Shown here one piece after another: positions 13,907 to 23,400 of a stretch of DNA of 32,609 nucleotides. This DNA is from a virus. Numbering within the stretch: position 1 is the stretch's first letter; every line of letters starts with the position of its first letter. The stretch lies in IMG/VR virus record IMGVR_UViG_3300017824_000035, positions 1 through 32,609 of that record. The stretch is one strand, 5' to 3'. A model generated the notes under the pieces. It was not told where the DNA came from. It was given only the letters and a program-made list of their open reading frames with translations, and did no database searches. The position numbers and the translations under genes are program-made.

Positions 13907-16555
13907 ATGGCAGGAACAAACACAACTAAAAACGGATACCTAGGTAATATACCAACCAATCCCTTAGACAATTTTGATAATGTTACATATAACATAAAGT
14001 TATATATGATACCGCCTGTAGAAGATCAAACAGAAGTTAGAAGCGATGATACCGAAGGAGAACCAAGAACAACCACAGGAGGAGAAGTTACATCTAAGGG
14101 CGGATTCTTAAATGGCGCCTATTCGGCTAAACCGGAAAATACTGTAGTACTAGCACAAACAGGCGTAACCGGAACACTTATAGATGATGTTGAAATAATG
14201 TCAGTTCCCAGTGGCACTGGTGGCAAAATTACAAAAACTATTGATTGCACTATAAAACAACCAGGTGCGGCTAACTTTTTTGATATGATAGTATTAGGTA
14301 GACGTAGACTGGGTATACCAGCCGATTCTGCCAGAGGTGTAGACGGAGCACCCTTCTTTTTTGAAATTAATTTTCAAGGGTACGAAGATGATATAAATGA
14401 TCACGATAACGGTGGACAAATTAAGGACATAGCAGGACCTTACAGGTTCAAGGTACTTTTAAAAACAGCAACTTTTGAACTTAATAGTACTGGTACCTCA
14501 TACGATTTAACATTTGCTGTAGCAGATGAAATTGCATATACCGATGCAAATTATAAAATTCCAACAACAATGACCACAATAGGTGAAACAATAGATGAGC
14601 ATATAGATAGTTTAGTTACACAATGGAACCACTATATACAAAGAACATCTGCAGAATCAAAAGATACTATAGATGAAATAGTATTTAAAAAGGAAAATAT
14701 AACAGGTTCTGGCCAAACAATTATTAAAGATCAGACATTACAAAGAGAATCTGATTCAACATCCATTGCAAATTCAGATATAGATAATAGTGGAACATCA
14801 AGATCAGATACTCAACAAACAGAAGAAGGTACCGATTATAGTGGGGAAACACCCGAAACAAACAAAATAAAAATTGAAGTTACTAGAGGTGAACCTGTTG
14901 ATGCTTATATTGGTAAACTACTAGCAAGAAATAAAGACTATACAAGCAGTATTACAAGATCACAAATTGACCAAAGCGGAAAATTTAAATATGATGCAAC
15001 TAAAACTTATATTAATGATTTTAAAATAAACGCAACTGTACAACAATTAGAATACGATAACAAAAGAGGAGGGTATAATAAAAGAATACAATTCGAACCA
15101 GGCGTGTTTACATCTGCATCAGGAAAACAAATTGCTACAGTCGAAGAACTAGCACCAGAAGAACAAGAAATTAGACGTAGGATAAACAGTATGGAAATAA
15201 CAAGAGCATACGAATATATCCTTACTGGTAGAAACGATCAAATATTAAATGTTGATATAAAATATGATTTTGGTATAAACTTTTTAATACCACCTGGAGG
15301 CAATGCACAGTTTGGTAACGCACTATTAAATAATATTGGAAATTTTAATATAGACCCTACAAAATTAGGTGATCCATTGGGTGCTAGAGGTTTAGCAGAA
15401 TTGGCCGGAAAACTAAACGATGTTAAAAAGTTTTTAAAGATGTTTAAAGCGGCAAAAGACGGAAGTATCAGAGATCTTGCAAGAGCGGCCGGATATGACG
15501 ATGCAAAAATAAAAGAAGTACTTGCAGATAAGGCAGGTGCGGCGGCTACTGATCTTATAAACAGATTGTCTAGTAGACAAATTAATGAGGCCGTTATAAA
15601 AAAATTAACTCCTAAAGGTGCTAGAAGTCAGTCCGGTACAGAAACAGAAAGTGATAGACAAAGGCTCATTAACGACAGTTTAGATGAAGAATATACTCCT
15701 ACTGCAAGTGGTTATGTATATGGAGGAGATTTACTACAAACAAATTCATATCAGTATTTAGATCCAGGTGATATCGATAGTGCAGAAGTTCGAGATGCAA
15801 AAAACAAAGAAGACTCCGAAAATAGCGGAACCGGTACGTTGAAACCCGGAGTAGACGAGGCTATAGTTAGTGATTCCAGTGCATCAGGTGGACCATTAAC
15901 AACACAACAAAATTTATTTGGATACATGTACGGACAAAAAAATACTGCTGACATGTTACTTGTTTTGGACATGGTGGTAAGAGGAGACCCATGGTATTTA
16001 GGACAACCAGATAAATCAGGCGGGATAAATTATGATAAGGTACCTGCTATTAAAGATGAAAGGTCTAATGCAGACGGCATTAATACATATGGCGGAGATA
16101 ACTTTATTTTATTTGAGCTAAGGCAACCTATGTATTTTGATCCTTTTATAGAAGATGAAGATTTAAATCAAGGTTTATATCCAACAGGTAAACAAAATTA
16201 TTTCATTACTGGGATATATAGAGTATTAGAAATAGTAAATAGTTTTAGCGGCGGTAGATTTACGGTAAATTTGCGTACATCAAAAGAATTAACATTGGAT
16301 CTATCTAAAATAAAAAATAAAGATGATTTATCGTTAGATGATATAAGATCCGAATTTGAAGCGACTATAAGGGTTAAAGCGGCCATGGAAGCACAGGGCC
16401 ATAATTCGGAAGATGATAAAATCAGATTTAACGATCCGGACTATACTAAAAGTGTTTTAGATTTCGGATCAGGTTTAACTATAGACGAATTAACAAGTAC
16501 TGGTTTGATAACCTCAGAACAAAGACAAATATATGAGGACAAATATGGAGGATAA
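13907..16555 (+). CDS. Large baseplate hub protein, gp27-like
   Basis: An 882-residue protein between gp53 and gp5, where a hub partner of gp5 is expected. Residues 25-250 form a beta-rich domain (VEIMSVPSGTGGKITKTIDC, then IVLGRRRLGIPADSARG and FFFEINFQGYEDD) resembling hub proteins of the gp27/gpD type. The middle (about 270-330 and 520-680) is Ser/Thr/Asp-rich or helical, partly disordered. The C-terminal domain (about 670-830) holds FILFELRQPMYFDPFIED and YFITGIYRVLEIVNSFSGGR, also seen in hub proteins of marine T4-like phages. It is more than twice the size of T4 gp27 (391 residues), with inserts between the domains. Spacing of 2 bp before and 2 bp after shows tight operon packing. The hub role is inferred from context and segment similarity. 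Confidence 0.6.
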   Translation: MAGTNTTKNGYLGNIPTNPLDNFDNVTYNIKLYMIPPVEDQTEVRSDDTEGEPRTTTGGEVTSKGGFLNGAYSAKPENTVVLAQTGVTGTLIDDVEIMSVPSGTGGKITKTIDCTIKQPGAANFFDMIVLGRRRLGIPADSARGVDGAPFFFEINFQGYEDDINDHDNGGQIKDIAGPYRFKVLLKTATFELNSTGTSYDLTFAVADEIAYTDANYKIPTTMTTIGETIDEHIDSLVTQWNHYIQRTSAESKDTIDEIVFKKENITGSGQTIIKDQTLQRESDSTSIANSDIDNSGTSRSDTQQTEEGTDYSGETPETNKIKIEVTRGEPVDAYIGKLLARNKDYTSSITRSQIDQSGKFKYDATKTYINDFKINATVQQLEYDNKRGGYNKRIQFEPGVFTSASGKQIATVEELAPEEQEIRRRINSMEITRAYEYILTGRNDQILNVDIKYDFGINFLIPPGGNAQFGNALLNNIGNFNIDPTKLGDPLGARGLAELAGKLNDVKKFLKMFKAAKDGSIRDLARAAGYDDAKIKEVLADKAGAAATDLINRLSSRQINEAVIKKLTPKGARSQSGTETESDRQRLINDSLDEEYTPTASGYVYGGDLLQTNSYQYLDPGDIDSAEVRDAKNKEDSENSGTGTLKPGVDEAIVSDSSASGGPLTTQQNLFGYMYGQKNTADMLLVLDMVVRGDPWYLGQPDKSGGINYDKVPAIKDERSNADGINTYGGDNFILFELRQPMYFDPFIEDEDLNQGLYPTGKQNYFITGIYRVLEIVNSFSGGRFTVNLRTSKELTLDLSKIKNKDDLSLDDIRSEFEATIRVKAAMEAQGHNSEDDKIRFNDPDYTKSVLDFGSGLTIDELTSTGLITSEQRQIYEDKYGG

Positions 16556-16557
16556 AG

Positions 16558-18600
16558 ATGCCTAAATGGTTTTATGTTTTAGATTCCATGAAAGCCACAT
16601 ATAGCAATCCGTTTGCTCAGAGGAACTCCACCGAAAGATTCTGGGGTATCTACATTGGTGTTGTAGACTTTAATAAAGATGCTAGTAGAACCGGTAAAGT
16701 TTCTGTAAACATACCTGAACTAAACAAAGATCCCACAGAAAAAAACTTGTTTGAGTGTATGTATACATCTCAATTTTACGGTGCATCAGATCCTAATTTA
16801 GTAAGAGATGATGATATTACATTGGATGAAAATTCTTTACATTCTTACGGCATGTGGACGCCACCGCCTGATGTAGGAAATACTGTTTTAGTAGCATTTG
16901 GAGATGGGCTTCTATCTAAACCTTTTATAGTAGGCCACACGATGCCAATACCTTTTAACAATGCGGTACCAGGTATTGCCGGTGGTCCAAGTTTTCAAGG
17001 CGGGCCGTTTAATACACCCACAGTAGAAAAAAATAATTACGATACAGATACAAAAAACAATCTTAAATTAAGACCAATATATCACGATTTTGCAGAAACT
17101 ATAACAAAACAAGGACTTATAAACGATCCACTAAGAGGAGCAACATCCAGTAGTGCAAGAAGAGAAACACCAAGTGAAGTTTTAGGTATATTAACAAAAG
17201 GACCAAGAGACGAAAAAGGAAATTCTATAGGACCGGGTCATCAATTTGTAATGGATGACAATCAAACTAATTCCAATATTAGATTGAGAACAGGTGGCGG
17301 CAATCAGATATTATTAGATGATACAACCGGGTGTATATATGTTATTAATAAAAATGGTACAGCATGGTTTGAACTAGATAAGGACGGTAACATTAATATC
17401 TTTGGCGAAGGCAGTATGAGTCTTAGGGCAAAAGGAGATTTTAATTTACGAGCAGATAAAAATATTAATTTAGAAGCAGGTAATGATATCAATATGAAAG
17501 CCACTGGCGATAATGATGCAGGAGGTTACAAAGGAATATCAGGTAAATTGGGTGCCTTGGGTGTTCCACCTTTAGGAACAGGAGGAAATTTAAGATTTCA
17601 TTCAGCCGCTGATACATCCATACATGCAAATTTAAATACACAAATAACTGCCAATGCAGGAGATATGCAACTTAACTCTGCAGGTAGATTGACATTAACG
17701 AGTACAATAGGTGCGGCAATACAATCACAGGGTTTTACTACAGTACAAGCCTCAGGTAAAGTTGATGTCCTAGCCGGTGGCGCCGCAACACTTTCTGCAG
17801 GTGGCGTAACAAACATTTTTGGTGCAAGTATTGGATTAAATAATCCTGGTGTTGTTCCAACGCCTGATCTTATTCCGGCTGTACCGGCACCTCAACTAGG
17901 CGGCACCGAAAAACCCGATCAATCATCTGCTCAACCAGAATACGACAGAGAGTCTGAGAACCCAATATTAAATGGTGGCCAACGTCCTGAAAAAGGACCT
18001 TCAGTAAATACTATTGTAGGTAAGTTAATCACAGCAGAACCTTATATAGGCCATGGCCAGTATGATCCTAGCTCAGAAGATCCTTCCAGTATAGAAGAAG
18101 ACGAGACTGTAGAGAATGAAACATTGGAAAACCAAGTGGACCCAACAGACGACACACCAGCAGATGCTGACACTCCTGAAGGGACAAAAATAGGTAAAGG
18201 ATTTGCAGAAGCAAAAGATAAATTTGGAGAAATTAAATCAGTTTACGATGAATATAATGCAACACTAAGTAATTTTATGTCATTAAAAGATGTTAATTTA
18301 GCAAGTTTGGAAGGTATCACTAAAGTAGCAGAAACATTAGGTATTGCTATTCCTCCTTTTAGGATTCCAACAACTAATTCTATAATGCAAAAAATTATAG
18401 GGCAAAGTAAAATATTAACAGATTTAGAAGCCAAACTAAAACAATTTTCTTTAGATGGATTAGGGTTACCTCTTGATTTGCAAGATACTGTTGTAAAAGG
18501 TATGAAGGGTGACATTAGCGGTGTAATCAACGAAGTAACAGGTGGTAAGGCAGACGAATTTAAAAACGCAGTAAAATCTAAAATTCAGGGCGGTGGATAA
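16558..18600 (+). CDS. 5: gp5-like hub spike protein without an internal lysozyme domain
   Basis: Central spike of the baseplate that punctures the outer membrane. Residues about 25-135 form the gp5/VgrG-type OB domain (FWGIYIGVVDFNKDASRTGK and YGMWTPPPDVGNTVLVAFGD). Residues 225-330 carry the start of the beta-helix needle, with GGGNQILLDDTTGCIY and repeating NINIFGEGSMSLRAKGDF-like strands, continuing to about 420. A Pro/Glu/Asp-rich linker (430-540) and a helical C-terminus (550-680) follow. T4 gp5 has a lysozyme domain between OB fold and needle; here the two are joined directly, and a lysozyme-like ORF comes next. Start: ATG with GGAGG. The helical tail after the needle is unusual and might bind the next protein. 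Confidence 0.85.
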   Translation: MPKWFYVLDSMKATYSNPFAQRNSTERFWGIYIGVVDFNKDASRTGKVSVNIPELNKDPTEKNLFECMYTSQFYGASDPNLVRDDDITLDENSLHSYGMWTPPPDVGNTVLVAFGDGLLSKPFIVGHTMPIPFNNAVPGIAGGPSFQGGPFNTPTVEKNNYDTDTKNNLKLRPIYHDFAETITKQGLINDPLRGATSSSARRETPSEVLGILTKGPRDEKGNSIGPGHQFVMDDNQTNSNIRLRTGGGNQILLDDTTGCIYVINKNGTAWFELDKDGNINIFGEGSMSLRAKGDFNLRADKNINLEAGNDINMKATGDNDAGGYKGISGKLGALGVPPLGTGGNLRFHSAADTSIHANLNTQITANAGDMQLNSAGRLTLTSTIGAAIQSQGFTTVQASGKVDVLAGGAATLSAGGVTNIFGASIGLNNPGVVPTPDLIPAVPAPQLGGTEKPDQSSAQPEYDRESENPILNGGQRPEKGPSVNTIVGKLITAEPYIGHGQYDPSSEDPSSIEEDETVENETLENQVDPTDDTPADADTPEGTKIGKGFAEAKDKFGEIKSVYDEYNATLSNFMSLKDVNLASLEGITKVAETLGIAIPPFRIPTTNSIMQKIIGQSKILTDLEAKLKQFSLDGLGLPLDLQDTVVKGMKGDISGVINEVTGGKADEFKNAVKSKIQGGG

Positions 18601-19187
18601 TGGCAGATAATATATTTGATACAGTAGTTGAAAGACTGGAAAGTAAAGGTATAGACGTATACATAGACGGGCCTACCATAATTTATATTCACAAAAAAAC
18701 AGGCACTAAACTTGTAGAATTTATAGATGGATTAGGTCCTACAGGGCAAAGATTGGCATTAGAAGCAAACTTAAAGAAAGCAATTAAAGACATACAAAAT
18801 TTAGTAAATGTGCCACTTAACCAAAACCAGATTGGTGCTCTAGCAAGTTTTGTATCTCACATCGGCGTGGATAATTTTGCAAAAAGTAAAGTATTAAGAG
18901 CATTAAACGAAAGACGATATGAAGCAGTACCAAAACTCATGCAGGCATTCAGGGTAGGTAGAGTAGGTAAAAATCCTAGAGCCACCGTGAGAGCAGATTA
19001 TGTTTCAAGAAGAAAATATGAAGCAGAACTATTTGCAACTCCTGAGCATTTAAACTGGCAAGTAGAATTGGATGATGTTGAGGCAACTTTATATCCTGCT
19101 CAAAGAAGTTTAAATTTTGCGGAATTACGGGCAATTCTAAGACTTGCTAAAAAACGTGCCTACAATAAATTAGGAATTTTCTTTTAA
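18600..19187 (+). CDS. Lysozyme-like (GH24) protein lacking the catalytic lobe
   Basis: A 195-residue protein whose residues 72-145 match the C-terminal lobe of T4/P21-type lysozymes (GH24): LNQNQIGALASFVSHIGVDN, then SKVLRALNERRYEAV and a final RRKYEAELF. The N-terminal lobe should carry Glu, Asp and Thr in an EG...Y.D..G..T.GYGH pattern. Instead residues 1-70 read as a different domain (VYIDGPTIIYIHKKTG) without that pattern, so enzymatic activity is doubtful. The ATG overlaps the gp5 stop (TAATG at 18598-18602). Since gp5 here lacks a lysozyme domain, this ORF looks like the split-off domain kept as a structural partner. Its 3' end overlaps the converging small gene by 3-4 bp. Fold similarity is moderate; loss of activity is inference. 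Confidence 0.65.
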   Translation: MADNIFDTVVERLESKGIDVYIDGPTIIYIHKKTGTKLVEFIDGLGPTGQRLALEANLKKAIKDIQNLVNVPLNQNQIGALASFVSHIGVDNFAKSKVLRALNERRYEAVPKLMQAFRVGRVGKNPRATVRADYVSRRKYEAELFATPEHLNWQVELDDVEATLYPAQRSLNFAELRAILRLAKKRAYNKLGIFF

Positions 19188-19381
19188 GCAGTCTTTAGTA
19201 TTTCTTTTTTAAGATCAGCATTTTCAACAAGCAATCTATATTTTTGTTCTTGCTCTTCTGCAACTGCTTTTTCCAACAATTTAATATGAGCTCTTAAATT
19301 GTTATTCTCATTGTTTTTTTCAACGAGCATAATTCTTAATTCTTCTTCAAGTGTTTTATTCAACGTATTAGTATCTGCCAT
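19184..19381 (-). CDS. Small coiled-coil protein
   Basis: A 65-residue protein (MADTNTLNKTLEEELRIML...) that is almost entirely a predicted coiled coil, with Leu/Ile heptads from about residue 8 to 60. I place the start at the ATG at 19381, with GAGA upstream; a TTG 12 bases earlier is the other option. It begins 1 bp after the hydrolase stop, so the two are translated together and probably act together. Function is unknown; a small oligomerising partner or inhibitor is conceivable. Its last codons overlap the end of the converging lysozyme-like gene at the shared TTAA. Confidence 0.7.
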   Translation of the reverse strand: MADTNTLNKTLEEELRIMLVEKNNENNNLRAHIKLLEKAVAEEQEQKYRLLVENADLKKEILKTA

Positions 19382-19382
19382 A

Positions 19383-19991
19383 TTATTTCTCAAAAATTAT
19401 ATCCTGTAGTATTTGTGTTACATCGTTATTTAACAGAACACCACTATGCCCTGCTTCTATATAGATATTTTGGGTTTTTTTAAATTTAGGTGGTGTTGCA
19501 GATTGACTGGATACCGATATCATTCCGTCATTTGCATGGCCTCCTAAACCTGCTAATGGATTAGCACCTCCCGTGCAGACAATATTTGTGTGTTTTCCAG
19601 TAAAAGTTTTTTCCTGTAATAAACGCAATACGTCAGCACCAGGTTTGGTATTGTCAAATACTTTTCTATTTCTAAAAATCATAGATAGTATTCTTGCTAC
19701 TGGTGTACCTTGCCAAGGAGTTGCTATTGTAATTAAATGATCTACTTTATTTGGATATACACTTGCATACCAACTTGCTAGTAATCCGCCGAAACTATGC
19801 CCAACTAATACTACCTTTTGTTTGCCCCATTCTCTTTCTTTTTGCATTCTCACATGTTCAACTAAATCGTAAGGATCTTGTTCCATATCGTATGCAGGTG
19901 CAAAGAATGGATGTTCTGGCATCTTTAATGTATAATAATTAAAGTTGTCAGGGTCTGCATTTGCTCCATGTAAATAGATCACATTTTTCAT
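19383..19991 (-). CDS. Alpha/beta hydrolase (lipase/esterase-like)
   Basis: A 202-residue alpha/beta hydrolase with an intact triad: nucleophile Ser66 in the elbow VGHSFGG, likely acid Asp155 in HANDGMISVSSQ, and His182 in EAGHSGVLL. The N-terminal YLHGANAD supplies the oxyanion hole. The VSSQ region after Asp155 resembles PGAP1/lipase-type hydrolases that act on lipid esters. There is no signal peptide. It is transcribed against the baseplate genes on both sides, with its own sigma-70-like promoter, and is followed by the coiled-coil gene. No ribosome site precedes the ATG, and the predicted start of transcription falls on the ATG itself. Substrate unknown; membrane lipid or envelope ester hydrolysis is a guess. 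The fold call is secure. Confidence 0.88.
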   Translation of the reverse strand: MKNVIYLHGANADPDNFNYYTLKMPEHPFFAPAYDMEQDPYDLVEHVRMQKEREWGKQKVVLVGHSFGGLLASWYASVYPNKVDHLITIATPWQGTPVARILSMIFRNRKVFDNTKPGADVLRLLQEKTFTGKHTNIVCTGGANPLAGLGGHANDGMISVSSQSATPPKFKKTQNIYIEAGHSGVLLNNDVTQILQDIIFEK

Positions 19992-19997
19992 GTCGTT

Positions 19998-20025
19998 AGT
20001 TTAACATCTTAATTTAAAAAGTCAA
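19998..20025 (-). promoter_or_regulatory. Sigma-70-like promoter of the hydrolase gene
   Basis: The minus strand has TTGACT (20025-20020), a 16-bp spacer and TAAACT (20003-19998) with an extended TGT just before it (20006-20004). If the -10 ends at -7, transcription begins at 19991, the A of the hydrolase ATG, which implies a leaderless mRNA. Confidence 0.5.
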
Positions 20026-20055
20026 GTGTTTATTAAAACTATATTTAACTATTAT

Positions 20056-20063
20056 GATAAATA
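20056..20063 (+). promoter_or_regulatory. Late promoter octamer GATAAATA for gp25-gp6
   Basis: With the T4 spacing (-13 to -6) the first transcribed base is 20069, the A of the gp25 ATG. The upstream in-frame ATG at 20054 overlaps the octamer and would not be on the late mRNA. A leaderless message is predicted; no ribosome site is present. Confidence 0.68.
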
Positions 20064-20068
20064 CTTAT

Positions 20069-20443
20069 ATGGCAACATTGTTCAAAGGTTTCAGTACAGT
20101 AGATAAAAATAGGGCACCTTATACCCTTACCGATACAAATCTTATAAAAAGAGATTTGCTAAATCACTTCTATACCAAAAGAGGTGAACGAGTTATGAGG
20201 CCTAATTTTGGTAGCATAATTTGGGACATGTTAATGGAACCAGAAACACCAACATTACAAGAAGATATAAAAGATGATATAAAAAGAATTGTTGATTTAG
20301 ATCCCAGAGTGGAACTGGAAAACACAATTTTATACATAACTGATCAAAGCATACGAGCAGAAGTTGTAATAAAATATTATAACATAGATCAAGCAGAAAC
20401 TTTATTTTTAGAGTACAATAGAAGAAATGCAGAGGAATATTAA
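20069..20443 (+). CDS. 25: Baseplate wedge protein gp25
   Basis: Wedge protein of the gpW/gp25 family, which in T4 starts sheath polymerisation by acting as a sheath-like nucleus. I place the start at the ATG at 20069 (MATLFKGFSTVDKN; 124 residues), because the late octamer sits before it; T4 gp25 is 132 residues. The family signature KRGERVMRPNFGSIIWDMLM is complete, including the conserved E and R. The C-terminal beta segment (RAEVVIKYYNIDQAETLFLEY) is also present. Its stop overlaps the gp6 ATG (TAATG). It heads the 25-6-giant gene operon, so its expression sets that of the main wedge proteins. High confidence in identity; the leaderless start is inference. Confidence 0.92.
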   Translation: MATLFKGFSTVDKNRAPYTLTDTNLIKRDLLNHFYTKRGERVMRPNFGSIIWDMLMEPETPTLQEDIKDDIKRIVDLDPRVELENTILYITDQSIRAEVVIKYYNIDQAETLFLEYNRRNAEEY

Positions 20444-23400
20444 TGGCATTAGTAAATAGACAGAATAATTTATTTGCGGCAGAAGACTGGAAAGTTGCAT
20501 ATAAGGCCTTTAGTGAAGTAGACTTCCAAGCATACGATTTCGACACTATGAGAACCAGTCTCGTAGAATATGTCAGAACGAACTTTCCAGAAAACTTTAA
20601 CGATTATATTGAAAGTTCTGAATTCATTGCAATTATAGAATTATTGGCATTCTTAAGTACAAGTTTAGCATTTAGAATGGATGTTAATACTAGAGAAAAT
20701 TTTCTAGAAACTGCAGAAAGAAGAGACTCTGTTTTTAAACTTGCAAGAATGCTGGGTTACAATCCCAAGAGAAATATTCCAGCAAGTGGTCTTATGAAAA
20801 TTACTGCTGTTAGAACAAATGAGCCCTTAACAGATAGCCAAGGAAATCAATTATCTAATCAAAATATTTTTTGGGACGATGCTAACAATCCAGACAGTTA
20901 CGAACAATTTATAACAGTACTAAATGCATCTATGGGATCTACAAATAGATTCTCAGCACCAGTTAAATCAGGTAAAGTCGCAGGAATAAACACAGAACAA
21001 TATGAAATTAGTACACCTATAACGTCTCCTATTGCACATGCATTTACAATAAATGTAAACGGCATAACTAGAAATTTTGAAATAACAAATGGAGATTTCT
21101 TTGACAACCAATTTTTTTATGAAAAACAACCTGACCCAACAAATAATTTTGGACTGTTCTATCGAAACGATGGATTAGGATTATCCAGTAACAACACAGG
21201 TTTCTTTTTGTTATTTAAACAAGGACAATTGGCATTTGAAGACTTTAATTATGAAGTACCATTGCAAAATAGATTGCAGGATATAATTAAAAAGAATATT
21301 AATGAAACTGATGTTTATATTCAGGAAGTCAATACACAGGGTGTTGTACAAAATCAATGGACAAAGATACCAAATACTGTTGGACAGACTTTAAATTATA
21401 ACAGTAAGGCACTTAATACAAGAAATTTATATGCTGTAGAAAATTTAAACAATGACGGCATTAGAATTAAATTCCCTGATGGAAACTTTGGAAATGTGCC
21501 TAGTGGTATTTTTAGAGTATGGCATAGAACAAGTGATGGTGAAGTATTTTCTATACATCCTGATGATGCTAAAAGTCTAAATGTTTCTATACCATATGTA
21601 AATCAAACTGGTGAAGCATATTCACTAACACTTACATTTGGTTTAGAATCCACAGTAAACAATAGTTTACCCGCAGAAAGTTTACAGAATATAAAACAGA
21701 GAGCACCGCAAACATTCTATACACAAAATAGAATGGTGTCAGCACAAGATTACAATGTGTTTCCTTTAAGTCAAACAACAAACATCTTAAAACTTAAAGC
21801 AACAAATAGAACACATGCAGGACATAGTAGATATATAGATATAAATGATCCTACTGGAACATTTCAAAGTGTTGAAACATACACAGAAGATGGATATCTT
21901 TACAAAGACAATGATCCTATAACAAAGGAATTAACCGTAAGTGATAACAATACGCCTGCAGAAGTTGTAGATAATACTATCGTAAACTACTTAAAAGAAC
22001 AAAGATTAAACAATGTAATATATGACACATTAAGAGAAAAATGGAACAATTTCATACCAACTAAATTCCAAACAGATACTCTTAATATTAGATGGAAACC
22101 TTTACCGGTAGCAACCGACAGCACAACAGGATATATGACTGAAACATTCAGTAGTGCAGATACTGTGGTTATGGTAAACAATACAGAATCAACCAGAGTA
22201 TTTCAAGAAAATACTTTTGTTAAATTTGTTGACCCCACAAATATTGCAAACTACAAATGGGTAAGAATTACCGGCGTCCAAAACAATGGTGCATTGTCTA
22301 GTGGATTAAGCACAAGCATAGGCCCGTGGACACTCAGTGATCGTGTTAATTCCGATTGGAGAGCTGATGAAGTAATTGCAAGTTTAAGAAAAACGTTTAC
22401 AGCCGCTGAACAAGTACTTATAGAAAATGCCTTAAGCAATAAAAGTACATTTGGTTTAGGTTTTGATTTAACTGATCAATCTTATTATATTATTTCAAAT
22501 GCAGACTTACTTAAAACAGGAAGTTTAGGTATTCAAAACGCAAAAGATACAACTTTATCAGGATTAGATAACAGTTGGTTAATGTTATTTGAATATACTC
22601 CTATAAACAATAGTAGTTACAAATATAATGTTTCTATAAGAGGTTTATCTTACGTTGTTCAAAGTGCAAACGATTTAAAATTTTATAATGTAAAATCTGT
22701 TAAAGTAACAGATAACACAACCCAAGCAGTTAAAGATAGCATAACATTTAATACACTAAATTATAAACCAGGTGTAACAGAAACATTTGTATGGGCAGAT
22801 TCGAATGACGATAATGTTGCTGATGCATGGCAAAGTTTAGATAATTCAGCATATTATGATCCTAATGGTTTGAGAACAAATATTGCTTTAAGGACTAGAG
22901 ATATAAAATGGTTTGATGTAAATGTTACATGGCAAAGCACATTTGGATTGATGAGAAATGACACAGTAACTGATGATCATACTCCTGCAAACATTTTGAC
23001 TTTAAATAGATTTGTAAATGCGGCAAACGTTTCTTTAAATCCGTATTTTGATGACGGTAATATATCAACAAACAATGTTACATTATCTAATAATGACGGG
23101 CGTATTTCAAAACTACCAAATAATTTAAACTTTACATTTGATAATACAACCTTTGGGTATAATATATTAGACGAAAACGGAAATATTACATACAAACAAT
23201 ATAACAATAACACCGGACTAACAGAAATATATCACGGTAATAGTACTATATTTACATATGGTATAGACGGATTGACCGGCAACGCAAGTGAAGTAGGAAG
23301 AATGTTCCTAACAAATGCGAATGCTTCAGCAGGTACAGGCACTCTAACGTATGATGAACTTGATGATAATTACCACTTATTTGCATCAGACACAACAGGT

